Made by a program: the position numbers and the translations under genes
From: Endotrypanum monterogeii
Lineage: Eukaryota > Euglenozoa > Kinetoplastea > Trypanosomatida > Trypanosomatidae
DNA length: 49,945 nucleotides
Reading direction: 5' to 3'
Assembly (NCBI GenBank): GCA_000333855.2
Contig: CM007321.1
Location: 198,543-248,487, forward strand
The notes under the pieces: model-generated
Told to the model about the DNA's origin: nothing
Databases searched by the model: none
What the model saw: only the letters and a program-made list of their open reading frames with translations
Shown here: positions 38,991 to 49,102 of the stretch, in pieces
Position numbering within the stretch: the stretch's first letter is position 1
Layout: every line of letters begins with the position of its first letter

Positions 38991-41900
38991 AACCCAAAGG
39001 ACTTGGAAAAATACTACCCGGCCACCGGGGCATACATTAACAATCTGCCACGCAAAGTAACAAAGACAAGCGGGGCCTTTTCCCGAAGCACAAAACCCCT
39101 CGGCTAGAATTGGCGAAAAAGTAAATACTTTTTAAATCTTCTGCAGCGAAGGAACCTTCGAGAGTGACAAGTCGTCCGATAAATTATAGGCGTTGCATTG
39201 AACCTTTGCAATCTGCCAACTGACATCGACAAGTGCCATGCGCCAGGGGTTTTCAGCATTTCCACAGCACATGCATGGTCTTTTTCTTTTCACGCAGGCA
39301 CATTTCTTTAGAATGGCAAACGTTGCACTTTGACACGGAATAAAAAGACCTCTGTCACCGATTCCATCCCACCTGTAGAAACACCGAGCGGAAGGAAACC
39401 AGGGTACAACAAATCGCCACGAGACACACAGAAAATCCCATCCCCACGCACGATCCCAGAATCCCCTTGCATCCCACGGATTTCGAAGAGCTTATTAGGC
39501 CATTTCTATGTTTAGACACGGTACATTTGAGCATCGAAAAGCAATTATCCCATTTTTCGAGTTTGGTATAAAACCCCGGGCACATCTTGAAATTTTTGCG
39601 GTAGGGGGTTAACCTGTGCACAAAAAAACAATCTTTTTTTTTCACACATACACAGAAGCCAATGTAAACGCCAAAGCATACATACTAATCAGGATTTCTT
39701 GCCTGTTATCAAAACACATAATCTGGCTGAGGAAATCTACTCGCCCGACGATCAAAATCCTTAGCTATGAAACACTCTTTGCCTTTATTCCCGTGCGTGC
39801 GGTGACGAGAACTTCCCAAGATACCATTTCCACTCGCCATTGCAGATCCACGCCCCCGAAGGCCCCGGCCGCCGGCAGGAATCCAAAACCCGCAAAACCC
39901 GCCAGGGCGTCACCAGAAAAACACCCGAAAACACGCACCGAGGCAGAAAAGAAAATACAAACACCAGCGCACCAGAATATCCGTAAAGCAGCTCAAGCAC
40001 CATCGACCCCCACCGCGGCTACATACATTATTCCGATCAGGAAAACGCGTTTTTCAATGAGATTGCCAATCATTAAAAATAAAAAGCCAAGAAGGTACAA
40101 GAGATACTCTGGAAAAAACACAGCGTATTTTCCTCAGATATCTTTTCGCAGCTTCCCCTACGTGAGTCCTTTTTACCCGTTTTTATCCTAGGAGTAAGCG
40201 AGCGTGCCTCTTAGCTGCCCTTTTGTCCACCATCAGGGGTTGAAAAAAGCACCTTTGCTTTTGTAACCCCGAGGTTTTCTTATGGACTGTAGATGATATT
40301 TTCGATTCTCCTACAGAAATGGGCCGGTTTGTTTCTCGGCCCCCCCCCTCTCTTGAAAATCGGCTTCCCGGGCGAGGACTCGGGCCGTGCACGGCGCACT
40401 CATGCTTCCCAGGGTGCTTCTGGGATCTCTGTCCCCCAGCCGGTGGGGCGGATGGATGGCACCACGGCGCGGTCCCACAAAAATATATTTTGCAGGGGCC
40501 AGGAACCGAGGAGCACCACCCCAAAGCGGCGCCCCCATAGCCCTAGTGTTTATCCCCCAAAAAAACGCCAGCGAAGGTGCCTACATGAAAAGAAGCGCTT
40601 CTGTTTATGGATTCGCCCTGGGTCCCCTGCACCTTGGCCGTTCATTGGTGCCTCATTTTTTCAACATATTTTTTTTTTCTAGCAAGGCCCCCGCTATGTA
40701 CCCAGGTTTTGGGGAACCAAGGGTGCATAATGGCGATGTGGTGGTCGATATATGTTGATTCTATGCGAATTTGAAGGCATGGGACCCTCAACCTTGTTGA
40801 GCTACAGATGGTCGAGGATATATTTAGCTTCTTTGGAGAGTGAGAATCGTGATCTAATTATTTTTTAAATTTTTTTCCCGATGGAATTTCAGACAAAGGA
40901 AAACAGCACCAAACATGCGTATTCTCATGCGACATTTTGGGGGAAGTCGTTACGAAGTAGACCGCTAAATAGTTGGTCCATGCCATTTGGAGTCCCAACC
41001 CCCGCCCCACCCGAAATTTAATTTCGGGTGGGGGCGGATGGTCCGCCATCACACGCATGTGGTTGCTTATGCTTTTGCCCTGGTGGTTTTTCTACGGTTT
41101 GAAACGAAGAAAACGTAAAAATGAAAGATGTAAGACGGGCTAAGCTTACGTGTATTTTTCACTATCATTGCTTTATACCTCTTGAGAGGAACTGCTATTA
41201 AAAATAATTGAATAATCTGTTTCACATCCGTTTACTTTTCGATGGTGTACAAATTTATGATTTCATGAATGCCGATGGTTTTCAACAGAAAAGTGTCGTG
41301 ATTCGTTTTGGCAGCGATTCTCGCCTGGCGTGTGTATTTTGATCAATGCCTTATTTTTTGCATATATTGCCAGTGTCCCGGGGAATGGGGGATCGGGGAG
41401 TGGGAAAGCTCTTCGCGCACGAGACGTCCAAGCAGCCCCGGCAGGAGCACGGGTGCCACCCCGGGTTTAGGCCGAAAGAAGCTTTATCATTTCATCTGCC
41501 TCACTGACCTGGCTTATCGCAATTTGGTAAACTTTGCATGCAAAGGGTGGGGGAAAGTTCACCAGCACTCAAAAAAAATAGCGAAATACAAACAAAACCA
41601 CCTTTTGGAAAATATACATTTGTCTCCTTTTATTTACTCTAAAAAAATTGAGGGCTTTTATGCCGATTCATTGCCACCCAAAGCGAGCAAAAACTTCTGC
41701 TCGGTATTATTTTCCATGCGTCGACCAACCTTTCCGTGGCAAACCGAAGCTCCCTACATGTTTTATACCTGATGCCACGCCTCGCAGGCTCTCAACGCAT
41801 TTTTTTTTTCAATCCGTGCCGTGTTTCTCTCTCGGGGCTTTTGGGGCCGTCATGTTCACCACCTCTCTTGCCCACATTCCACAGATCGAGGAAGAAAACG

Positions 41901-43023
41901 TGTGTTCCCATTCTTTTTTTCCCCGAAAGATTTTTGCATCTGTTTATTCTACCCGATTGAGGTGAACCATTAAGGAATTTCAAATGGTTTATCGCTGCTC
42001 TTGTTGTTTTCAGAGAATATTGGAATGCGTTAGAACTATGAGGGAAGTAATTATTGGCAGCTATATTTGACATTTTCCGGGCTGTGCTACGGGAATTGAT
42101 TTGGATGGGGGAAAATTTTGCGTCGCGGAGACGTAATTCTCGGCCTTCGGTTTCCAAGGGGGAATCGAAGGTTACATGACTTATGTATATGGCTTGTGTT
42201 TGGGATTGTTTCCACTCGAAAAAAATATATAAGAAGCCATCATTCCGCTGAAAAGTTCCAGATGTGTCGAGGCATGCTCCTTAAGGATTTGTTCTGCAAT
42301 AGAAAGGGGGGGCGGGCTTATGGTTGTAATCCGCTTGTTGGCATTTTTGGGGTATTGTGATCCGAAACCGGGAAATGGATGGGTTACAAAAAATGATTAG
42401 ATGTGCTCTGCAGGAACAAAATAGATATCTATTTCACGCAGCCGTGTTCATTCGTTGGGAAAAATGGGTTCGGTTTTTTTTTTGCTCGGTGTTGCTCTCT
42501 GCGTGTCTGTTGGGGTCGCGCCTGGTGGGGGTGGTTTGGTGGTGGGGGGCGGCCGACCACCCCCCTCGACACAGAACACCTTTTGCGGAAATCGCATGCG
42601 TTTTCTTTTCGATGAAAAAAGCCGCATATTACTGGAGTTTTCCTTTTGGTGACGTAGGATGAATTACGTTGAGGCATAGTTTTATTTACTTCCAAGTAAA
42701 AAGTTCAGAAAGGTAAATGTAAATTTCTTGTAGGGGTAGCTTTGAAGAGCGTGACTGTTTCGCCCCATTCGCATTCCAGTGTGAACCTGTCGTTTCTGGT
42801 CCGCCGGCGCGCCTCTATCTGGGATGGCCTTCGCGGCTCTGCTCTTGGGCGGGGGGGGTGCGGGTGATCCCCGGACCGCCAGCCAACCGCCAAGGCCCCC
42901 TCCAAGAGATATTTGTTTGAAATGCAGCACCGAGTGAGAAAAATGTTGTCAAAATTTATTTTTTTCTATTTGGGGATTTCGCCGCCGAAAACATGATTAA
43001 CGAGCCCGGGGCTCAGGCAGGGA
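38991..43023. other. Mixed-composition region without genes
   Basis: About 4 kb in which I see no gene, no long microsatellite and no known repeat family. AT-rich stretches (39100-39350, 41080-41300, 41940-42120) alternate with GC-rich stretches, including a second T-poor patch (about 39841-39970). Runs of 9-11 T occur at about 40669, 41800 and 42476, all in the same orientation as the poly(A) tail of the retrotransposon at 43036. An inverted repeat lies at 41002-41037. It looks unlike the spacers in the first 36 kb. Confidence 0.45.
41002..41037. repeat. Inverted repeat, 16-bp arms with a 3-nt loop
   Basis: The left arm (41002-41017) and right arm (41021-41037) are complementary except for one extra G in the right arm, with TTA between them. 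The arms are GC-rich (CCGCCCCACCCGAAAT), so the hairpin would be very stable. Confidence 0.8.
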
Positions 43024-43035
43024 ATGTTCGCACTT
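43024..43035. repeat. Target-site duplication, left copy
   Basis: The 12-mer ATGTTCGCACTT occurs here, directly next to the oligo-T that is the element's poly(A) tail on the other strand, and again at 49103-49114. A 12-bp duplication is what ingi/L1Tc elements make on insertion. The last two T could belong to the tail. Confidence 0.85.
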
Positions 43036-43061
43036 TTTTTTTTTTCTTCAGATGTGTCCTA

Positions 43062-45980
43062 CTACGGGGGACTCTCTTGCCGTCGCCTTCTCCCCCCACT
43101 ATTCTCCTCTCTGGATCGGTCTCGCTTTCTTCTGTGCGTCGAAGGAGAGGGGGTCCTCGGAGGGACTCTGTCCTCGCGACGAGCAGCTTTCCGAGCACGT
43201 AAGCAATCTTCGGGCGAGCTTTCACGTGCCTTCCTCAACGGCACCCTTTTCTTTGGTGAATATGAAGCCGAAGCAGGAAGAGATAATCCAGAAGCCGAGG
43301 CAGGAAGAGAATCACGGCCTTGATCATACGGTGATGGCGGTGGCGCTGGAGGAGGTAGGCATTCGGGTTCGGGCGGAATCGGGTCAGGGAGCTGGAACAC
43401 CTCACAAAGGAACAAAGATAACTCTATATTAAAGCCGATGCCTTTAAAGGGTACGTCGTTGATCCTGTATTTTGTCCGGAGATCCTGTAGTCCAGGGCAG
43501 CACATTAAGTGCTCCGGGGTCTCCGCGCACCGATGGTCGCGTATCCACGGGGCGGCTTTTACTAGCTCGCCCATATCATGGATTCGGGTGAGGTGCGCGG
43601 TGAGGGTAGCAGGGCCAGTGAAGGTGAGCGGAAATATGGGGCATTGGATCGTCTTTAAGGGGATCTTGATGGTCCGGCTCTCGCCGTCAACAATGGCAAT
43701 CCCGGTACGGTGACCCGGATGGGGATGTTGTGCGTGATGGGGAAACCCCGGCCATGACCGGTATTTGGGCGGGCAGATGTCACAACGGAATGGGAAGGCG
43801 GCCTCGCCCAGTGACGCCGGAATGGGCTTGGGCGGCGGCGGCGGTGTGGTAGGAGACGTCGTCGGGGGCTCGGTCGTAGTGGCCGGGGGTGGTGGTTCGT
43901 GGGGACGTGGTTGTTGGGTCGCTCTCCCATGTTTAGTGCGTACATGATTCCGAAGGGAGGTGGGTAGAGGATATGATTTGTCACAGAACGGGCACGGGTA
44001 GTTGGCATCGATCTCTAAGCGGCGGCGATGAGTTGTGGCTCGTCCGGGGGCCACTTGGGGGATGGGGTCGTTTTTGTGCGCGGCTCGGTAGTGGACGCCT
44101 ATGCGGCTGAGTGTGATTGGGATGCCGCACTTGGGACATGGTAATCGTCCAGGCGCCACGACGGGTGGTTGGTGGACGCTGTGGAACGTGTTCACTGGGC
44201 GTCGAATGACCTGTCCATTGACGACTGGGAAGATCGGATCTGGGTTTCGGCCATGGAATTGGTGGTAGTGCCGCGCTATGTGATACTTTGAGCGCTCTAT
44301 GGGGCACCGTGGGCCTCGCCAGCGGCCGTCGGGGAGGGGGATGTATAAGGGGCAGTTTTGTATAGACGTGTCTTCCGGCATGATGGGGCGTGGTGGATGA
44401 CTATGGAGGCGTTCGTAGTTCCTGATGTAGCGGTCAACCAGCAGTGTGTTCACCCAGTATGGGCACTGCATGCGGTTGCTGTCGGTCGTTGATTGGCGTA
44501 GCTGCACTTCGGTGGCTGGATCTGCGAGCTGCTGGTGGCAGCGGGATCGGTGGTTGTTGAACCCGTGCTGTGAGCGATATTGCTTGCCGCAGTGTTTGCA
44601 CCTCAGGTCGAAGCGGCGGGCTTGTGGCGGGGCAGGGGCAGGGCGGAATTGAGGGTTAGGGGCTGCAGGGTTCACAGCCGTTGGGGCGAGTGTGGTCATG
44701 ACAGTCGACGGCGAGGGGGGGCGCTGGTTAGGGTTGGTGGTAGGCATATGCTCGCGGAAATCAGCGCGATCCGGCGTACTATACTGGCTAAGGAGGCAAT
44801 CGATCATCATCCCTTCGGGTGGCGCTGCTAGGCTGCGCTGGCAAACAAAGAGCGACTCGCGTTTGGCCACATCATGGCGGCATTGCAGGTGGCCACGCAG
44901 TGGGTTGCGCTGTGCATACACTCCGAAGCAACGGGGGCAGAACACCGGTATGTTGGCCTTGTCCGCAAAGCGAAGGAGGCGACCGGATCTGATATGTTCC
45001 TGCCGGCGGTGCGGGGAATCGCGCAGCACAAAGTCGTTCATGGTTTCAGGAGGAGTAGACGGTCTCGACGAGACCTCCGGGGATGGACTGGGAGTGCGAG
45101 TGGGGGTGCGTGGCGGCGACGGGGTTGTTCGAGCCGGGGCGGGCACGCCGGGAGTGTGTGGTGCGGGGCGGGGGACTGGCTGTTTGAGGCACGTGGTCCG
45201 GGGCGGCTCTGGCGGGAGCGTGCGGCACCAGCGACACGACATGTCGTTGTCGCGGTGGATCAGCCGGTGTAGGCAGCCAAAATGCCGAGAGGTACCACAT
45301 CGAAACTGGGCGGCGATCGTCTCGCCATGTCGTAGCAGATCCTTCCGCTCAGGAGAGAAGCGGCACTCGCCGAATAGGAGTTGTCTCTGCGTTGGCGGGT
45401 CGGACGGTACCGCTTGCTCAGGGCGCACTTTGATGCGCCGAATGGACGTCACCACGTCAGTCGTCCAGGCGGGGACGTTTTGCGGAAGTCGGCAGCCAAC
45501 TTTTGCCAGGCCGTCAACCTCGTCGTGTTCAGGGATGTCGGTGTGGCCAAAGATAAACTGGAAAGAGAGGCGGACCCTTCGCCGTACTAGGCGCAGGATT
45601 AGTCTCCAAATGCGTCGAAGGATGCCATCCACCACCGTTGCTGGGCCCGTATTGAGGGCCATAAGTGGGGAAAGGGAGTCGGTGAAGATAGCCACCGCGC
45701 AGCGCTTGCGGGGTAAGAAGCTAGGGGTGACTGCCATCAGCAGATTCAAGCCAGCCTCCATCGCGACGCATTCTGCCCGATAGCTGCATGCTAGCTTGCC
45801 TGCCGGTTCCAGTGCCTTTGCGACCACCTCATGCTGTCGTGCAAGGATCGCTGCCCCGGCTGACCCTACCTCCATCTTGACGGAGCTGTCCGTCCAGAGA
45901 GTATATGTGGTCCTCTCCATCGTGCGAATGCGCTCCAGGTTGGCGGCCTGTTTGAGGGAAATGGGGGAGTCTGTGCTCAG
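43062..45980 (-). pseudogene. Retrotransposon RNase H and multi-zinc-finger C-terminus
   Basis: This is the longest uninterrupted part, about 970 codons after the TGA, with an ATG at 45920. Numbering from that ATG, RNase H spans about 6-140 with all four catalytic acidic residues in place: TDSS (D11), AECVAMEAG, IFTDSLS and HDEVDGLAK. A Cys/His knuckle follows (CGTSRHFGCLHRLIH, then CRWC). The C-terminus is a Pro-rich region carrying at least five C2H2 fingers, near plus coordinates 44960, 44600, 44140, 43990 and 43785, and two or three degenerate ones. It closes with a basic Arg/Ser tail ending at the stop 43062. RNase H and fingers are typical of ingi/L1Tc, but L1Tc is known for only two fingers. 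Upstream stops would prevent its translation as part of the polyprotein. Confidence 0.88.
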
Positions 45981-46616
45981 TCATCCAGGTAGTGTCAGAT
46001 TGAAGAAGATGCGTTCAGCTAGGCGCAGCGTCGACGGCGGCAGGGGAAAATCAAAGACGTCAAGGGAGTCGTAGAGGGGCTGTGCCGCTGCCAGGTGTGC
46101 CTGGACGGGATGATTCCCGCCCAACAACGACTGTGCATGCTCAGCCAGCATCCTGCCGTGGAGTGTAGAGTTGAGGTAGTGCTTTGCACATCGGATAGTG
46201 GCCACCACGTCGAGGGGTTCAAGGTATGCCTCCCGGGGGAGGTCCTTGCGGGATGTCCCTCGTGCGACGCCTGCCACCGTTCCCGCCGCCGTGCACTGGA
46301 ACCTCTCGAGCCGTTCTCTCACCGTGGGGGACGCTGCGTGCCACCAGGCTACGCACCCATACAGGAGTCGAGACTGAATCAGGGCGAGATAAAAGGGACG
46401 CATCGGGTCGCGGCGAGGGCCCCAGCGAGCAGCCGATATTGCACGGAGCTGTTGGAGGCGCATGTTCGCGGCTCGAATGGACTTTTCAGTGTGTATCAGC
46501 ATTCCGCGCAGAGGCTGAAAGGTGATGCCGAGAAGGCGTGGGTGGCGGTCCTCAGTGGCCACAGAGCCGCTGATCGTCAGGTGAGGCTGGTTGTAGTGCG
46601 TGGTGCCAAACATGGT
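45981..46616 (-). pseudogene. Retrotransposon RT C-terminal/linker part
   Basis: This stretch is in frame with the RT core and begins after the TAA at 46617. MFGTTHYNQPHLTISG and HPRLLGITFQPLRGMLIHTE are the classic 'L-G-[IV]-x-[FL]' element that follows the RT core in non-LTR polyproteins, and LLYGCVAWW is also typical. The frame ends at a TGA (45981-45983). The next codons continue in the same frame without shift (LSTDSPISLKQAAN), so one stop separates it from the RNase H. Confidence 0.8.
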
Positions 46617-47113
46617 TTAGTGCGTTTTGGGCACGCTAAGCTCCATGAAGTGCTTTGTCGTCCAGTCCCCGATGCGGTTCAGCGCCTGTTTCAGAGTCGC
46701 CTGAATGTCTCGGGTATCCGGTCCGTGCGCGATGATGGTGAGATCATCGGCAAAGAAGGCGTGCTGCAGGTCAGGGATCGCGTTTAGTCGCTCACTGAGG
46801 GTGTTCATGGTGATGATAAAGAGTAGCGGTCCTAGCACAGACCCTTGAGGAACACCGCATGTGAAGCGAGCCGGGTGCGACAAGGCGTTATGTACCTTGA
46901 CACGGGATACGCGATCGCGGAGGAAGTCTGCAATCCAGCGAGTCAGCCATGGATCCACCTTGTAGCGGCTAATGATATTGATGACGCAGGAGTGGTCAAC
47001 AGAATCGAACGCGCGAGCGTAGTCGATAAGGACCGCCCCCACCTTCCTCAATGGGCGGCGCGTGACGATGGTAGGCATTAGGTGTGCGGGCGGAGGCCAG
47101 CTTGCTGGGGGCA
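46617..47113 (-). pseudogene. Retrotransposon reverse transcriptase, catalytic core
   Basis: The RT palm is complete. Motif A is GAVLIDYARAFDSVDHS with the first catalytic Asp, motif B is CGVPQGSVLGPLLF, and motif C is AFFADDLTI with the catalytic Asp pair. Thumb sequence TLKQALNRIGDWTTKHFMEL follows. A TAA at 46617-46619 interrupts just after VPKTH, where related elements read through to a KT.Y.LFG-type segment. The same frame continues downstream. Confidence 0.88.
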
Positions 47114-47497
47114 CATGTTGGGCTCAACGGTTGCACGAATGCGTCGGGCAATCATGCGTTCTATGATCTTGCAGAGGTTGCTGGTGAGTGTGGCGGGGCG
47201 GAGGGAGGCCGGATCCCCAACGGGCTTGCCATCCTTTAGCAACGGAATGATGGTCCCCGCCTTCCACTGAGCCGGCACCTGGCTACGGGAGACCGTAAGG
47301 TTGTACAGTCGGAGGAGCGCCCGCAGCCCCACATCGGGTAGCATGCGGAGCGCTTCGTTGTGAAGGTGGTCGGGGCCAGGGGCTGAGCCGAGGTGCATTT
47401 CGCGCAGGGCCTTCTTGAGTTCTCCAAGGGTGAACCAGTCAAAGGGCTTTTCTGGCCTGTGCGGGAGCGTGGCGGGGGGTGCATTGACGTGGCGTGT
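47078..47497 (-). pseudogene. Retrotransposon reverse transcriptase, N-terminal part
   Basis: It continues in the same frame directly after the TAA at 47498. FTLGELKKALREMHLGSAPG then PDHLHNEAL are the usual RT fingers motifs of non-LTR elements (K-A.G.D.I). WKAGTIIPLLKDGKP, ASLRPATLTSNLCKIIERMI and CPQQAGLRPHT follow. The frame ends at 47078. The next part of the RT is in another frame, and the usual stretch between QAG.R and motif A (about 30 residues) seems to be missing, so a small deletion plus frameshift is likely near 47080. Confidence 0.8.
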
Positions 47498-48934
47498 TTA
47501 TGTCTTGGCATACATCTCAATAAGCTCATTGGCTTGAGCCCGGGCAGAGAGAGGAGTGTTTTTGATAATCATCACAGGACAGGCCAGTAGGCGGGGGGCG
47601 TAGACAGACTTTATCGGGTGCCAGCTGGCTGTGGCCGTGGTGTCAGGGTGCGTGCGCGTATCGCGCCATCGTAGGGTGGCAATTTCGCGGAGGCGCCGCC
47701 GGCGGTGCCCCACCATCTGCTCAAGCTGACGGGGGTCGCGGCACTGCTGGATCTCTTCGTCTATGCGCGTCAGCTCCGGCGTCCAAAAGGGGGGATGCTT
47801 CGCCACAGCGCAGGGAACGCTTCTCGTCACGCCTTGCCGTACAATGCGCGCTATGTCTCCCGCGAGCGCGTGCACCGTGAGCCGGCGGCGTCGTTCCATC
47901 ATCTCGCGTTTCTCGCGAAGGCGCTCCACCTCTGTGGGCCGGTGCTGTTCATCCACCCGAGAGTCGGGTGGGAGGTACTGCTGGAGAAGCAGCCTTCTGC
48001 GTTGCTGCACATCTCCATCGAACTTTTTCATTCGATTCCGGAACTCGCGGCGCGTGTAGCGCCGGAATTCCTTCCAATTCGCCTGCTTCCAACTGTGCAG
48101 ACGGCGTGACTGCTTAAATGTTATCGGGCGGTCAATGGTGGCGCCGAGCAGGACATCCATCGCAATCCAGGCATGGTCACTGTCCGGTGTGAACGTTATC
48201 GTCCAATCCCGCAAGTCACATCCAGTTACAAAAGTTACATCCGGGGCGGACGAGGACAGAGCACTGATAGTCTTTCTCCAGGTTGGCGCACCAGAGTTCA
48301 CGCACTCCAGCTCCATTTCTGCACTCCACGAAGCGATGCGTTCGCCTCCGGTGTCCGGTGGGCAAATAGAATCCCAGACAGGGTCATGGCAGTTTGCGTT
48401 CATGGCCACTACCCCCGCACCATGCGGGGGAATGGCAGGAGAAATCACTGACAGATTTTCAGGCACAACTGGTGTTTCCCTTGAAAAATAAACACCGAAA
48501 AGCAATAAAAGAGAGTTATCAGGTAGAACCAACGTGGGAGTTACCATCTCCATCCCTGGCGCTGCGACCCGTTTTCCGGCTATCACGCGCAGTCCATCAC
48601 GGACGAGGATGGAAACTCCTCCACCGCGTTCGCCGCCAGTCGGGCGAGCGAGGCCGTAGTGTTGGAAACCATTTGGTTTAAAAGAAGCACATTCACTTTC
48701 GGAAAAGTGTGTCTCAAGAAGCACAAACCACACGATTAGTTCGTCCTCCAATCGCTTCAGTAGTGGGATCCTTTTTTCTTGCGACAAACCATGCACGTTC
48801 CACTGAACGCCACGCAAGACGGGTCCAGGATTCCCCTCCACATCACCACAGCGCAAAAAGGAGCAACCGATCCAGAAAAGAAAAAGAAAAAAGAGGGACC
48901 ACGGTTGGCCAGGTGAATCCGCGGGGTAGCACAA
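47498..48934 (-). pseudogene. Retrotransposon polyprotein, 2A-like motif and APE endonuclease part
   Basis: This is an open frame of about 478 codons on the - strand, with no ATG of its own at the start; it begins after an in-frame TGA. An ATG at 48944 lies in another frame and is joined only through a frameshift in the pyrimidine tract 48870-48905. Residues 30-38 are GDVEGNPGP, the 2A-type D-[VI]-E-x-N-P-G-P motif that makes ribosomes skip a peptide bond; ingi and L1Tc carry it at the same place. An AP-endonuclease-like domain follows (about 43-265): QWNVHG, LLETHF, GGGVSILVRDG, MNANCH and DSDH near the end. These are the positions of the metal-binding and catalytic Asn, Glu, Asp and His. 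The C-terminal third is a basic helical linker. A TAA at 47498-47500 ends the frame, but the same frame then continues into the reverse transcriptase. Confidence 0.85.
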
Positions 48935-49029
48935 GCGTAGTCATTGACCCAGGCCTCCTAGTCCAGACGCTGCCAGCGACCTGCTTGCACGGCCCCGTGG
49001 CCGGCAAACCGCCCCCGGGGGGACGGGAT

Positions 49030-49102
49030 GCGAGCCCTAGACTTCCCCCATCGCGGGGTACTTGGCCGTAGCACCACGTCGGGGAGGCCGGCGTCGCTAC
49101 GG
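49030..49102 (-). ncRNA. Pr77-like 5' hallmark with HDV-like ribozyme fold
   Basis: The first nucleotides of the element can form the nested fold of HDV-like ribozymes. P1 is 7 bp, between 49096-49102 and 49066-49072 (CCGTAGC with GCTACGG). Between its strands lies GCCGGCCTCCCCGACGTGGT, with P2 (GAC at 49093-49095, pairing with GTC at 49040-49042) and a short P3. A P4 hairpin of four G-C pairs (49046-49049 with 49055-49058) follows. P1 begins exactly at the end of the target-site duplication, where such ribozymes cut. Trypanosomatid L1Tc, ingi and short relatives share a conserved 5' segment of about 77-79 nt that acts as internal promoter and, in L1Tc, as ribozyme. The base after P4 is G where HDV-like ribozymes have the catalytic C, so activity is uncertain. 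Confidence 0.65.

Larger units (their letters stand above)
43036..49102 (-). mobile_element. Full-length ingi/L1Tc-type non-LTR retrotransposon
   Basis: This is a 6067-bp element on the - strand, complete at both ends. The 5' end starts at the target-site duplication with a ribozyme-like fold (49030-49102). Next come a possible ATG (48944), a 2A-like motif (48821-48847), an APE-type endonuclease (about 48808-48150), a reverse transcriptase (about 47430-46500), an RNase H (about 45905-45500), a Cys/His knuckle (about 45300-45225) and a C2H2 array (about 44960-43560). The coding region stops at 43062, and a poly(A) tail starts 26 nt further. This domain order is that of trypanosomatid ingi, L1Tc and related elements. 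Lesions: a frameshift between 48944 and 48847; stops at 47498-47500 (TAA), 46617-46619 (TAA) and 45981-45983 (TGA); and a frameshift with probable small deletion near 47080. It is therefore non-autonomous as assembled, but otherwise well preserved. Confidence 0.92.

Noticed and set aside
38991..43023. Kinetoplast minicircle origin
   Set aside because: I looked for the conserved 12-mer GGGGTTGGTGTA and did not find it, so a kDNA insertion is not supported.
45046..45783. Long + strand open frames inside the retrotransposon (for example 44692-45783)
   Set aside because: They are complementary to the RNase H/zinc-finger frame, which carries the domain motifs; the + strand reading has none.
45981..47500. 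Reassigned stop codons in this organism
   Set aside because: Host genes such as eIF4A and the channel end at ordinary stops followed by non-coding sequence, so a general code change is not supported.
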